DNA of 22,242 bases from Desulfurococcales archaeon (GTDB taxonomy: Archaea; Thermoproteota; Thermoprotei_A; Sulfolobales; NBVN01). A program made the translations under genes and the position numbers. Below, piece after piece: positions 6,139 through 14,247 of the stretch (position 1 is its first letter; the number at the start of each line of letters is the position of its first letter). Under the pieces are notes generated by a model. It worked only from the letters and a program-made list of their open reading frames with translations, ran no database searches and was not told the origin of the DNA. Location of the stretch: the NCBI GenBank assembly GCA_023255965.1, contig JAGDWE010000004.1, positions 1 through 22,242 of the forward strand, written 5' to 3'.

Positions 6139-8010
6139 ATGTGCGGCATTATAGGTATCGTGCTTAGATACCAGAGGGCGCTTTCAAAGCCCTTGGGTAG
6201 CGTCATTAAGGGCTGCCTGAAGAACTTGGAGTATAGGGGATACGACTCCGTAGGATTTGCATTAGCTTCAAGTAATTCATTAGTTATAAGGAAGAGTAAG
6301 GGTAAGATCGACGAAGTCGACGTTAAACTGGCTTTCGACGACTTCGATGGAATATGCGGCGTAGGCCATACTCGTTGGGCAACTCATGGAAAGCCTAGCG
6401 ACATAAATGCCCACCCACTAACTGATTGCAGTAAGAGGATCGTAGTAGTTCATAACGGCATCATAGAGAACTACCTTGAGTTAAAGGAGGAGCTAATTAG
6501 AAGAGGCCATAGATTTGAAAGCGAGACGGATACTGAGGTAGTTCCACACCTTATCGAGGAATTTAAGAAGCTAGGTATGAACTCGTACGATGCGTTTAAG
6601 AAGGCCGCATCCCTGCTTAGGGGCACTTACGCATTAGCTGTCATTGATACCGATGAGCCGGGCAGGATTTACTTTGCCCGTAATACTTCGCCGTTAGTCA
6701 TAGGTATTAGGGATGATGCCACATTCCTTGCCAGCGATATACCTGCGTTCATTGATTACACACGTAAGGTGATAGTTATCCAGGATGACGAAGTAGGTTA
6801 TATATCGGGTAGCGACGTACGTATCGAGAAATTAGTAAGTAAATCGTATGAGGTGGACTTAACCCCACCTATCTGTGAGTTGGTTGATTATTCATCAAGG
6901 ATAAGGCATATCGACTGGACCCCTGAAATGGCTAAGAAGGGCGGCTACCCTCACTTCATGCTTAAGGAGATACATGAACAACCACAGGCAATAGCAAGTA
7001 CCTTAAGTTCGCTAGCAAATGAGGTTAAGGACGTACTTAAATTGATTTCTAAGGCTGATAGAGTGCTGATAGTTGGAGCAGGTACGAGCTACCATGCATC
7101 ATTCGTTGGTAGCATATTATTAAGCGAATTAGCCGAGGTTAAAAGCCATGCAATCATATCATCGGAGATGAAATGGTATTCAAGGAGCGTTGATGAGTGC
7201 GATGTAGTTATAGCTGTTAGCCAATCTGGTGAGACCATAGATACATTATTGGCTGTTAGGGAGGCTAGGAGGAGGGGGGCATTAACTATAGCGTTAACTA
7301 ATGTGATCGATAGCACATTAGCTAGGGAATCGCATCTGACAATTTACACCAGAGCTGGTCCGGAAGTAGGCGTGGCAGCTACTAAGACGTTTAGTGCCCA
7401 GGTAGTTGCGCTGACTTACCTAGCCTTAAGCCTAGCTGAGTATAGGTCTACCCTATCTACTAATAAATTAAACGAGTTGAAGAATAGCTTGAGGTCCTTA
7501 CCCGACTATGTGTCCTCAACCATATCGGCTACCGAGCCTAGGGCTAGGAGCTTAGCTAGCTTAATTAGCTCTAAGCAAAACGCCTACTACTTAGGTAGGG
7601 GGTTGGGGTTACCGGTATCTATGGAAGGAGCGTTAAAGCTTAAGGAGGTAGCATATATACATGCTGAGTCCTACCCAGCCGGCGAGAGCAAGCATGGACC
7701 TATAGCGTTAGTTGATGAGGGGTTCCCAGTATTCTTCACCATACTAGGGAGCAATGACGGTGAACTGATAATAAGTAATGTTGAGGAGATGAAGGCTAGG
7801 GGGGCATTAACCATTGCCGTAATTCCAAGTAATTTAGATAGAATCCATAAATACTTCAACTACGCATTTATCATGCACCCAGTACCCTATGAGGTGGCTC
7901 CATCGCTCTACATAATACCTCATCAACTCCTAGCATACTACACAGCCGTTACACTAGGGTATGACCCAGATAAACCTAGAAACCTAGCTAAGACTGTTAC
8001 TGTGGTGTAG
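6139..8010 (+). CDS. glmS: Glutamine--fructose-6-phosphate aminotransferase (isomerizing)
   Basis: 623 residues, a full-length GlmS. It makes glucosamine-6-phosphate from fructose-6-phosphate and glutamine, the entry to amino-sugar synthesis for glycans. The N-terminal glutaminase uses Cys2 (MCGIIG) and shows RGYDSVGF (33-40), GHTRWATHG (76-84) and HNGIIENY (105-112). Two SIS sugar-isomerase domains follow: VLIVGAGTSYHASF with SQSGET in the first, and YLGRGLGLPVSMEGALKLKE with ESYPAGESKHGP in the second. The C-terminus, KPRNLAKTVTVV, is the conserved tail that shapes the active site. It is the first gene of a two-gene operon; the partner starts 4 nt after its stop. No glmS ribozyme is expected or seen. 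Confidence 0.97.
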   Translation: MCGIIGIVLRYQRALSKPLGSVIKGCLKNLEYRGYDSVGFALASSNSLVIRKSKGKIDEVDVKLAFDDFDGICGVGHTRWATHGKPSDINAHPLTDCSKRIVVVHNGIIENYLELKEELIRRGHRFESETDTEVVPHLIEEFKKLGMNSYDAFKKAASLLRGTYALAVIDTDEPGRIYFARNTSPLVIGIRDDATFLASDIPAFIDYTRKVIVIQDDEVGYISGSDVRIEKLVSKSYEVDLTPPICELVDYSSRIRHIDWTPEMAKKGGYPHFMLKEIHEQPQAIASTLSSLANEVKDVLKLISKADRVLIVGAGTSYHASFVGSILLSELAEVKSHAIISSEMKWYSRSVDECDVVIAVSQSGETIDTLLAVREARRRGALTIALTNVIDSTLARESHLTIYTRAGPEVGVAATKTFSAQVVALTYLALSLAEYRSTLSTNKLNELKNSLRSLPDYVSSTISATEPRARSLASLISSKQNAYYLGRGLGLPVSMEGALKLKEVAYIHAESYPAGESKHGPIALVDEGFPVFFTILGSNDGELIISNVEEMKARGALTIAVIPSNLDRIHKYFNYAFIMHPVPYEVAPSLYIIPHQLLAYYTAVTLGYDPDKPRNLAKTVTVV

Positions 8011-8014
8011 TGGC

Positions 8015-9157
8015 ATGGAGAAGGCGGTGGTTCTAGTCGGTGGAGCAGGTAAGGGGATTAAGCCTATAACCGGCGACATGCCTAAGTCACTAATAAGGGT
8101 GGTTGGTAAGCCGGTCATTGAGAGAATACTTGATAGCTTGATAGCATGTAGGTTTAAGGAGGTGATACTAGTATCCGATCAACCTCGGTACTTCGAGGAA
8201 GTTACTATTAAGTACGGTCACTTAATTAGCGTTGAGCTAATTAGGCAGGCGGGGAGCGATATACTAGGGGCAATATTATCGGCTAGTGACCTCATTACCG
8301 GGGACACGTTATTAGTTTACGGCGATACACTCGTACCTTACGATGCATACGAAACGGTGATTAGTACGTACTATACTTACGGTAAGCCTGTACTCATGGT
8401 GATTCCGGAGGAGGACATCAGGCTGTACGGGGCTGTAAAGTTAGGGGACCTCAATAAAGTTGTTGACTTCGTCGAGAAGCCGGCAACTGAAATTAGCGGA
8501 GCATATGCTTACGGAGGTATAGCGGTAATCAATAAGGAATTAGTGGAGGTCTTAGAAGAGTCACTAAGTGTTGAGGAGGGGATTAGAAGATTTATATCAA
8601 GGAGGTCCTTAATAGCAGCTATCTGGAGCGGTTGGTGGGTTGACATAGGGTTCCCATGGGACGTCCTCAAAGCGAATTATTATATCTTAAGCGAGATAAG
8701 GGATGTCAGGATATCGTCTAAAGCATCAATAGCTTCCTCTGCAGTCATCCGCGGGCCGGTACTTATAGATGGTGAGGTCGTAATAGACCACTATGTAGTC
8801 CTCAATGGACCACTCTACATAGGGAGTGGATGTGAAGTTAACACGTACTCCATAATAGGTAAGTACAGCTCCTTAGAAGGGAATAACTACGTAGATACGT
8901 ATTCTGAGGTATTCTGGAGCTCACTTCAACCTAACTCAATTATAGGTAGAAATTCCTATGTATACATGACTGTCGCTGGCAGTAATGCAATTATAGAGAG
9001 TAATGTAATTACCTCAACGAGCATTAAGAAGGAATTAATAATGTATGAGAAAGGGTTAACAGTTAGTAGGAACCTAATGAGCTACCTAAGGAGGTCGTTC
9101 TACGTTGAGCATGGAAGTAGGGTCAAGGCAGGATCTATAATAGGTTCCGTTAATTAA
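8015..9157 (+). CDS. GlmU-like sugar nucleotidyltransferase with left-handed beta-helix tail
   Basis: 380 residues. The N-terminal 225 residues are a Rossmann-like nucleotidyltransferase with a G-rich loop (LVGGAGKGIKPITGDMPKSL), YGDTLVPYD for metal binding, VVDFVEKP, and WWVDIGFPWD. The remainder shows hexapeptide-type repeats (ASIASSAVIRGPVLI, PLYIGSGCEVNTYSIIGKYS), a left-handed beta-helix. With glmS 4 nt upstream, a role in making an activated amino sugar such as UDP-GlcNAc is likely. Oddities: the canonical loop GxGTRLxP reads GAGKGIKP, without the usual Arg, and I do not find the acetyltransferase His in the helix. It may therefore be a specialised or regulatory member rather than a bifunctional GlmU. 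GlmM is not in the window. Confidence 0.8.
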   Translation: MEKAVVLVGGAGKGIKPITGDMPKSLIRVVGKPVIERILDSLIACRFKEVILVSDQPRYFEEVTIKYGHLISVELIRQAGSDILGAILSASDLITGDTLLVYGDTLVPYDAYETVISTYYTYGKPVLMVIPEEDIRLYGAVKLGDLNKVVDFVEKPATEISGAYAYGGIAVINKELVEVLEESLSVEEGIRRFISRRSLIAAIWSGWWVDIGFPWDVLKANYYILSEIRDVRISSKASIASSAVIRGPVLIDGEVVIDHYVVLNGPLYIGSGCEVNTYSIIGKYSSLEGNNYVDTYSEVFWSSLQPNSIIGRNSYVYMTVAGSNAIIESNVITSTSIKKELIMYEKGLTVSRNLMSYLRRSFYVEHGSRVKAGSIIGSVN

Positions 9158-9218
9158 GTTTATTAAGCTATAATGATCCTCCATATTTGATTCATCAACA
9201 ATCGGTTTAAGTATATGG

Positions 9219-9315
9219 CGCCGCGGCCGGGATTTGAACCCGGGTCACGGGCTCTCCGCACTTTAGAGGTCGGTTCGACAGGCCCGCATACTGGGCCGGG
9301 CTATACTACCGCGGC
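9219..9315 (-). tRNA. tRNA-Asp (GTC) with 22-nt intron
   Basis: The acceptor GCCGCGG pairs with CCGCGGC, the discriminator is G at 9219, and CCA follows in the DNA (9218-9216). The anticodon stem CGGGC/GCCCG holds the loop CTGTCGA with anticodon GTC at 9277-9279. An insert at the canonical position between nucleotides 37 and 38 occupies 9254-9275. CTGT of the 5' exon can pair with GCGG at the intron's 3' end (two G-C and two G-U pairs). This leaves 3-nt bulges CG/A and AG/A at the splice sites, a relaxed bulge-helix-bulge for the archaeal splicing endonuclease. The T arm CCGGG-TTCAAAT-CCCGG is perfect. Confidence 0.96.
9254..9275 (-). other. tRNA-Asp intron
   Basis: 22 nt between tRNA positions 37 and 38. 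Removing it restores a 7-base anticodon loop and a 75-nt tRNA. The inner helix is weak (AC with GT only), so the motif is of the relaxed type. Confidence 0.88.
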
Positions 9316-9346
9316 ATGTGTGGCCGATAGATTTAATTGGTTCAAA

Positions 9347-9354
9347 CTTATAAG
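9347..9354 (-). promoter_or_regulatory. Putative TATA box of tRNA-Asp
   Basis: The palindromic CTTATAAG lies about 35 nt upstream of the tRNA 5' end, predicting a leader of roughly 9 nt for RNase P to remove. Confidence 0.5.
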
Positions 9355-9403
9355 TTTTGCGTGCTACTAATATTAGCTTGCGTTCCGCATAATCTAAAAT
9401 AAA

Positions 9404-9411
9404 TTTATATA
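9404..9411 (+). promoter_or_regulatory. TATA box of the M20 amidohydrolase gene
   Basis: TTTATATA with A-rich upstream sequence (AAATAAA, BRE-like). Initiation about 26 nt downstream falls a few bases before the TTG start at 9445. Confidence 0.6.
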
Positions 9412-9444
9412 TTGCTCGAATAATTGCATTAGAGGGTATTTAAG

Positions 9445-10626
9445 TTGGCATTAGATAACGTTGAACATAGTATTGTAGAACTGTCTAAGTCATTAAGCAA
9501 TTACATCATTAATTTACGTAGGGAGATACATTCCTATCCTGAACTGAGGTTTGAGGAATTTAGGACAGCAAACCTTATCGAAGGCGAGTTAAGGTCCTTA
9601 GGTATAGAGGTTGTTAGAGTTGCAGGCACTGGCGTCGTAGGAATTATTAGGGGCTCAGGCGATAGGGTGGTTGCACTAAGGGCTGATATGGATGCATTAC
9701 CAATAAATGAAGAAAATGACGTACCTTACAAATCCCGTATTCCAGGCAAAATGCATGCCTGCGGGCATGACGCGCATGTAGCTATGTTATTAGGTGCCGC
9801 AAGAGTGTTATCAGAGGTAAAGGAATACATTAAGGGCACCGTTAAACTAATATTCCAGCCAGCTGAGGAGGGGGGAGGAGGGGCTAAGAAATTAGTTGAG
9901 GAAGGAGTTATGGATGGCGTTAATGCGATATTCGGCATTCACGTACGGGCTGATCTACCCTCCGGTGTAATAGCTACTAGAAAGGGGCCTATGAATGCCT
10001 CGGCAACGACTTTTACCATCAGGATTAAGGGCTTAGGTGGACATGCAGCTCATCCAGAGCTAACTAAGGATCCTACGGTACCTGCAGCAGACATATACAA
10101 TGCGCTACAGAAAATTGTCTCAAGGAATGTAGATGCGTTTACTCCGATAATAATTTCAACACCTAGGTTTGAGGCAAGTAAGGCAAGTAACGTGATACCG
10201 GATGTAGTTGAAATTCACGGGACGCTTAGGGTCTTTGATATGGCCCTACGTGAGAAAATATTAAACAGGATCAAGGAGGTGGTGAAGCACTACTCAGCTG
10301 CCTGGGAATGTGAAGGCACTGTAGAAGAGGTAGAAATCGTGTATCCACCAGTGGTAAATACCACTGAACTAGCTGAATTCGTCATGAATGTGGCCAGTAA
10401 GTTGGGTCAGACCGCTGAAGCACCCATGAGCATGGGCTCCGAAGATTTCTCATTCTACCTCCAAAGAGCTCCAGGAGCATTCATTATCTTAGGCATAAGG
10501 AATGAAAGTAAAGGCATTATATACCCGCATCACCATCCAAGATTCAACGTTGATGAAGATGTGCTATGGAAGGGTACAGCGCTACATGCGTTAATAGCAT
10601 ATAACTACCTTAGAGGTGGATCATAG
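9445..10626 (+). CDS. M20 family metallo-amidohydrolase / carboxypeptidase
   Basis: 393 residues of the M20D type, with hippurate and IAA-amino acid hydrolases and the Sulfolobus carboxypeptidase CpsA as relatives. These remove acyl groups or C-terminal residues from small peptides. Metal ligands are visible: C106 and H108 in HACGHDAH, E141 with the catalytic E142 in QPAEEGG, H166 in FGIHVRADLPSG, and a C-terminal His in YPHHHPRF. A dimerisation lid domain (about 185-300, IKGLGGHAAHPELTKDP) interrupts the catalytic domain. ADMDALPI (80-87) is typical. The start is TTG 9445 and no signal peptide is seen, so it should be cytoplasmic. It is a single gene between tRNA-Asp and a convergent cluster. 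The exact substrate cannot be told from sequence. Confidence 0.92.
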   Translation: MALDNVEHSIVELSKSLSNYIINLRREIHSYPELRFEEFRTANLIEGELRSLGIEVVRVAGTGVVGIIRGSGDRVVALRADMDALPINEENDVPYKSRIPGKMHACGHDAHVAMLLGAARVLSEVKEYIKGTVKLIFQPAEEGGGGAKKLVEEGVMDGVNAIFGIHVRADLPSGVIATRKGPMNASATTFTIRIKGLGGHAAHPELTKDPTVPAADIYNALQKIVSRNVDAFTPIIISTPRFEASKASNVIPDVVEIHGTLRVFDMALREKILNRIKEVVKHYSAAWECEGTVEEVEIVYPPVVNTTELAEFVMNVASKLGQTAEAPMSMGSEDFSFYLQRAPGAFIILGIRNESKGIIYPHHHPRFNVDEDVLWKGTALHALIAYNYLRGGS

Positions 10627-10664
10627 GTCCCTCGCTTCATAACCAACTAACGAATTGACTCCAT

Positions 10665-11135
10665 CTAAGACGTACCACCAATCTTCAGATTTATTATGTA
10701 GAGCGTTAGTGCTACCTCAGCCACAGGACTCACTAGCTGGTTAAAGCCTTTGAAATATACTTGCCTTCCTAGGGCTAATTCATTTTTAGCGAATCCACTA
10801 TCGCTTCCTGAGAATGCAAGCATCGTATCATCGCTTAATTCTAGATCCTCAAGGAGTAACGAGTCAGGCGATTTACCTACCAAGAATACTTTACTAGGGT
10901 TGAATACTTCTATTGCGTCATTTAATGTTGGTAGTATAACTAATGACTTACCTAGCTTATAGGCTAGCTTACTAACTTCTGGAATGCCTGATTGAATTAC
11001 GCCACCTCCGACCCTAGTTAAGACGAATGCCTTAATTAAGTTGCTAACCTCCGAATTGTAGACCACCTTAGCTATGTCAATGAGTCTTTGTGGACTTGAT
11101 ATATTGTTTATGACTATCACTAGGTGCTTAATCAA
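10665..11135 (-). CDS. SPOUT-fold SpoU-like protein of unknown function
   Basis: 156 residues. It resembles a conserved archaeal family that databases label either SpoU-like rRNA methylase or, less credibly, RecB-family nuclease. Visible features are HLVIVINNISSPQRLIDIAKVVY at the N-terminus (alpha/beta start), FSGSDSGFAKNELALG (like SPOUT motif 2, FGxExxGLS), and SPVAEVALTLYII at the end (like motif 3 that completes the knot). No nuclease motif is present. An RNA 2'-O-methyltransferase or an inactive relative is the best reading. It starts with TTG 11135 behind a clear GGTGGT ribosome binding site. It is the last gene of the MBF1-HflX-aTrm56-TFE-methyltransferase cluster and is convergent with the amidohydrolase. 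Confidence 0.65.
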   Translation of the reverse strand: MIKHLVIVINNISSPQRLIDIAKVVYNSEVSNLIKAFVLTRVGGGVIQSGIPEVSKLAYKLGKSLVILPTLNDAIEVFNPSKVFLVGKSPDSLLLEDLELSDDTMLAFSGSDSGFAKNELALGRQVYFKGFNQLVSPVAEVALTLYIINLKIGGTS

Positions 11136-11166
11136 TTAACCACCGATAATCTGATTAACCCAGGGA

Positions 11167-12129
11167 TTATAAGAATCTTAGCACCTCAGAAGCTATGGCC
11201 TTAGAAAGGGTATATGGGACTGCCTCCCCTACCTGGTTATATTGCTCGTCCTTGCCACCTAGAAATACGTGGTCGTCAGGGAAACCCATAAGCCTAGCTT
11301 GTTCACGAACCGTTAGGAGCCTGGGCTCGAATGGGTGTATGAATCTGGAGGAACCAAGAACCGTTGGTGCTAGGTCATAAGGATTCAATTTAACCATATT
11401 AGGAAGTAACCTACTGCCAGAACCCTCATACAGTATTAGGCTAGATCCCCATTTAAGCCTAGCAGCCCTCCTTAATTTCCTAGGACTTAGCCTTGGAGGT
11501 GGGTCGTGGTTAGGTATTATAGCGTCCTCAGAAGGTTCAGGCAAGTCCTTAATAGCATCTATTACCTTTACTTTAACCCCTGCCTTAGGGGGGTTTAAGG
11601 GGATATTAGATATAAATACCCTAGTCCTCCTAGACGGGTTCCCATATTCCTCAGCTCTAAGTACGTTAAAGTAAACCTCATATCCCACGGACTTAAATTC
11701 CTTAGTAATCGCATCCTTTAATCCGTCATCAAGTATTGCCGGCACGTTCTCCATTACGAACACCTTGGGTGAGAGGCAGCCAACTAACTCTATGAAGTTA
11801 AGTACTAGGGAACCTATTGGATCCCTATACAACCTGTCTAAGGGCTCCTTAAACCTTCTTGGATTAGCGGCGGTGAAGGGCTCACATGGAGGGCTGCCTA
11901 TAACTACATCAACGCTTGATGGGCTAATTAAGTAATTAATGTCATCGCATGATAGATCCCTTATATCCTCGCAGAGGACCGTAGCTGACGGTATATTGGT
12001 CTTATAAGTCCTCACAGCAGCCCTATTATTATCTACGGCTAACGCTATGTGGAAGCCCGAGTCGAGAAAGCCCCTACCATACCCGCCAGCACCGCAGAAT
12101 AAATCAACTACTAACGGCTTTCTCCTCAC
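11167..12129 (-). CDS. Cytosine-C5 methyltransferase, orphan
   Basis: 320 residues with all core motifs in order: I DLFCGAGGYGRGF (9-21), II AVDNN, III EDIRDL, IV GSPPCEPFT with catalytic Cys82, VI ENVP (127-130), VIII EEYGNPSRRTRVF (160-172), IX RLLTVREQARLMGFPDDHVF (270-289), X YNQVGEAVPYTLSKAIA. The target-recognition part between VIII and IX is short. Motif IV reads PPCEPFT where PPCQPFS is usual; the Thr is shared with Dnmt2-type tRNA methyltransferases, but the Dnmt2 CFT tripeptide is absent. No restriction gene is nearby. It starts at GTG 12129, 26 nt inside the TFE gene, so translation is coupled. DNA m5C is the default reading; an RNA target is possible. Confidence 0.88.
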   Translation of the reverse strand: MRRKPLVVDLFCGAGGYGRGFLDSGFHIALAVDNNRAAVRTYKTNIPSATVLCEDIRDLSCDDINYLISPSSVDVVIGSPPCEPFTAANPRRFKEPLDRLYRDPIGSLVLNFIELVGCLSPKVFVMENVPAILDDGLKDAITKEFKSVGYEVYFNVLRAEEYGNPSRRTRVFISNIPLNPPKAGVKVKVIDAIKDLPEPSEDAIIPNHDPPPRLSPRKLRRAARLKWGSSLILYEGSGSRLLPNMVKLNPYDLAPTVLGSSRFIHPFEPRLLTVREQARLMGFPDDHVFLGGKDEQYNQVGEAVPYTLSKAIASEVLRFL

Positions 12130-12631
12130 TCATTATTTCCTCACGGAGCTTGTTAATTAACTTCCTCAGCTTATCCTTAATTAAATGGTTATCAACATAT
12201 TCAAGTCCAGAACCACATTTAGGGCATCTAAAATCGTTTTCCAATGCCTCATCAAAACTCATTCTAAATCCGTCTACTGGACACACGTAAAAGGATGTGC
12301 TTTCCTCCATCCTTAATCTATCCTCCAACTTCCTGAGTACTGCCTTCTTCCTCTGGAGTAGTAGCTGATTTATGTGATCTACATCAGCCCTCCAGTAATA
12401 TATGAATTTACCTTCGGTCTCCTCCCGTATCCTCTTATAACTTACTACACCTAGCGACTGTAATTCATATAGTGCTTTCCTCACATCATTTACGCTCATA
12501 CCCAACTTACTCGCTAGCTCCTCATCAATTAATTCCCTACCACTGCTCATTAACTTATTAAAGACCTCCCTACATACCTCTCCGCAGAATAGCTCGATGA
12601 AATTCAATAGCTCCTTCTCATTATTGTCCAT
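12104..12631 (-). CDS. tfe: Transcription initiation factor TFE (TFIIE-alpha homologue)
   Basis: 175 residues. TFE stabilises the open promoter complex and contacts the Rpo4/7 stalk. The winged helix spans about residues 8-95 (LIDEELASKLGMSVNDVRKALYELQSLGVV), followed by a basic coiled helix (RKKAVLRKLEDRLRMEE) and a zinc-ribbon remnant (CPVDGFRMSFDEALEN then CPKCG). The second ligand of the ribbon is Asp (CPVD) where CxxC is common, leaving three cysteines. ATG 12631 lies inside the end of the aTrm56 gene (ATGGACAATAATGA overlap) and its end overlaps the C5-methyltransferase start. Confidence 0.94.
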   Translation of the reverse strand: MDNNEKELLNFIELFCGEVCREVFNKLMSSGRELIDEELASKLGMSVNDVRKALYELQSLGVVSYKRIREETEGKFIYYWRADVDHINQLLLQRKKAVLRKLEDRLRMEESTSFYVCPVDGFRMSFDEALENDFRCPKCGSGLEYVDNHLIKDKLRKLINKLREEIMSEEKAVSS

Positions 12632-13166
12632 GACGTATCACCACCTTCCCCTTCTTACTAGGCACTATACGTATCTTAGCATCAGGGTAAATAAAATGTA
12701 GTTCCCTTCCTTCAAATAGCCTATCAAGAAACACCGCTAAGGCAGCTACCTCCGAATGGGGTTGATGGCCGATCGCTATATTGTAATCCGCTAGCTCATA
12801 TATTATTCTAGGTACCTTCTCAGCGCCGACGACAACTAGTAGATCACAGTTTAAGGCCCTTAATTCATTAATTACGTCATCTACGTGGACTCCATACATG
12901 GTTAAGTGAACAACTAAGCCGCCATCGTCTTTCCATTCACGGATATATTTAAATGGATCCACACCTGAGATCACCTTAAATCCAGAGGAACCCCAAGCAC
13001 TACATACCTTCTCTACCGATTTAACAACGTTTACATCATGTATTCCTGCAAGTATGAAACCTGAGGCGCCGAACGCCCTAGCCGTAAGTGCTACGTGGGT
13101 GGTAATCCTCTTATCCCTCATCGGTCTATGACCTAGCCTAAGTACGTATACCTTCAAGTTAAACAC
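12621..13166 (-). CDS. trm56: tRNA cytidine-56 2'-O-methyltransferase aTrm56
   Basis: 181 residues, a SPOUT-class enzyme that methylates C56 in the T loop of tRNA. Family hallmarks are LRLGHRPMRDKRITTHVALT (residues 10-29), VHLTMYGVHVDDV (93-105), VVVGAEKVPRIIYELADYNIAIG (112-134) and HQPHSEVAALAVFLDR. Pyrobaculum aerophilum is known to lack this enzyme and to use a guide RNA instead, so its presence argues against that genus. It overlaps the HflX stop by 8 nt at its GTG start (13166); a TTG at 13157 (Met-Lys-Val) is an alternative. It also overlaps TFE by 11 nt. Confidence 0.94.
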   Translation of the reverse strand: MFNLKVYVLRLGHRPMRDKRITTHVALTARAFGASGFILAGIHDVNVVKSVEKVCSAWGSSGFKVISGVDPFKYIREWKDDGGLVVHLTMYGVHVDDVINELRALNCDLLVVVGAEKVPRIIYELADYNIAIGHQPHSEVAALAVFLDRLFEGRELHFIYPDAKIRIVPSKKGKVVIRHGQ

Positions 13167-14235
13167 CGTTAAGCAGCTTAACTACGTACTCCTTAAGTAA
13201 GTCTAAGTTCAGTCCGTTAAGCGCTGAAATTGGAATGACCTCCCACCTCCATCGATAATTAAATGATAAGTGCTTCCTAACAGCTTCTACCTTATTTGAG
13301 ATTTCCCTACCTACCAAGTCAACCTTATTTAAGGCAACTAATAACGGCTTACCCATATATCCAATCCTACTTAAAACGTTTAATGAAGACCTTAACTTAT
13401 CTATGACTACGTTAACGTCCTCGCTAGAGTCGATCATTAATATAGTTAAATCCGATTCCACGATCTCCTCTAACGTAGCGTAGAACGCTTCGATAACCTC
13501 AGCGGGGACCTTACGTATAAACCCAACAGTATCTACGAAGATTACCTTAGTACCGTTGATTATGATTCCCTTCGCCTTAGGCGATAAGGTAGTGAACATG
13601 GAGTTGCTTACCGGCTTACGCTCATTTGTTAATATGTTAAAAAGCGTTGTTTTACCGGCGTTAGTATAACCGGCTATAGCCACCTGAGGGTACCCATAGC
13701 TAGACCTTTTAACTCTCTCTAAACGCCTATGCTCTCTCAACCTAATTAATTCTCTCTTAATCCTTGAGTACCTCCTCTTCATGCTATAGTAGTACGCGTC
13801 GGTGGCGTAACCACCGGGACCTAGGAAGCCAGGTAACTCCCCTAACTTAGCTCTACGGATCCATTCCTTTATTAGCGGTAATTCATGCATAAGCCTCATC
13901 ATCTCTATCTGGAGTTTTGCCTCCTTAGAACCCGCATGCAATGCGAAGATCTCTAAGATCAACCCTATCTTATCAACGACATCTATTCTTAGCTCCTTCA
14001 TTAAATTTATTATCTGCCTTGGTTTTAACTCATCATAGATATATAATTTACCAACATTATACTTACTCACTAGCTCCTTTAATTCACTTAATTTCCCTCT
14101 GCTTAAGTAATAATTATTATCAATTGACCTCCTTTTGAGCGGTATTAAATAAATATCGTTAATGCCTATCGTCTTAAGTAGTGCCTCGACCTCATCAACG
14201 TCCTCATACGGAGATATAGCTATGACCCTACTCAT
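13159..14235 (-). CDS. hflX: Ribosome-associated GTPase HflX
   Basis: 358 residues. HflX binds the 50S subunit and splits or rescues stalled ribosomes. The N-terminal HflX domain (1-125) includes KPRQIINLMKELRIDVVDKI. A helical linker carries the glycine-rich GFLGPGGYATD (136-146). The G domain has G1 GYTNAGKTT (189-197), G2 FTTL (214-217), G3 DTVGF (235-239) and G4 NKVD (303-306), with SALNG as G5. It starts with ATG 14235, 12 nt after the MBF1 stop, and overlaps aTrm56, so it belongs to the same transcript. Confidence 0.95.
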   Translation of the reverse strand: MSRVIAISPYEDVDEVEALLKTIGINDIYLIPLKRRSIDNNYYLSRGKLSELKELVSKYNVGKLYIYDELKPRQIINLMKELRIDVVDKIGLILEIFALHAGSKEAKLQIEMMRLMHELPLIKEWIRRAKLGELPGFLGPGGYATDAYYYSMKRRYSRIKRELIRLREHRRLERVKRSSYGYPQVAIAGYTNAGKTTLFNILTNERKPVSNSMFTTLSPKAKGIIINGTKVIFVDTVGFIRKVPAEVIEAFYATLEEIVESDLTILMIDSSEDVNVVIDKLRSSLNVLSRIGYMGKPLLVALNKVDLVGREISNKVEAVRKHLSFNYRWRWEVIPISALNGLNLDLLKEYVVKLLNGV

Positions 14236-14247
14236 ATCGACAGGGAC

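Noticed and set aside
6139..6200. Possible riboswitch or ribozyme controlling glmS.
   Set aside because: The mRNA appears nearly leaderless, leaving no space for such an element; glmS ribozymes are bacterial.
9180..9218. GTTGATGA on the minus strand looks like box C of a C/D sRNA.
   Set aside because: No CTGA box follows within guide distance, and no box C' is present.
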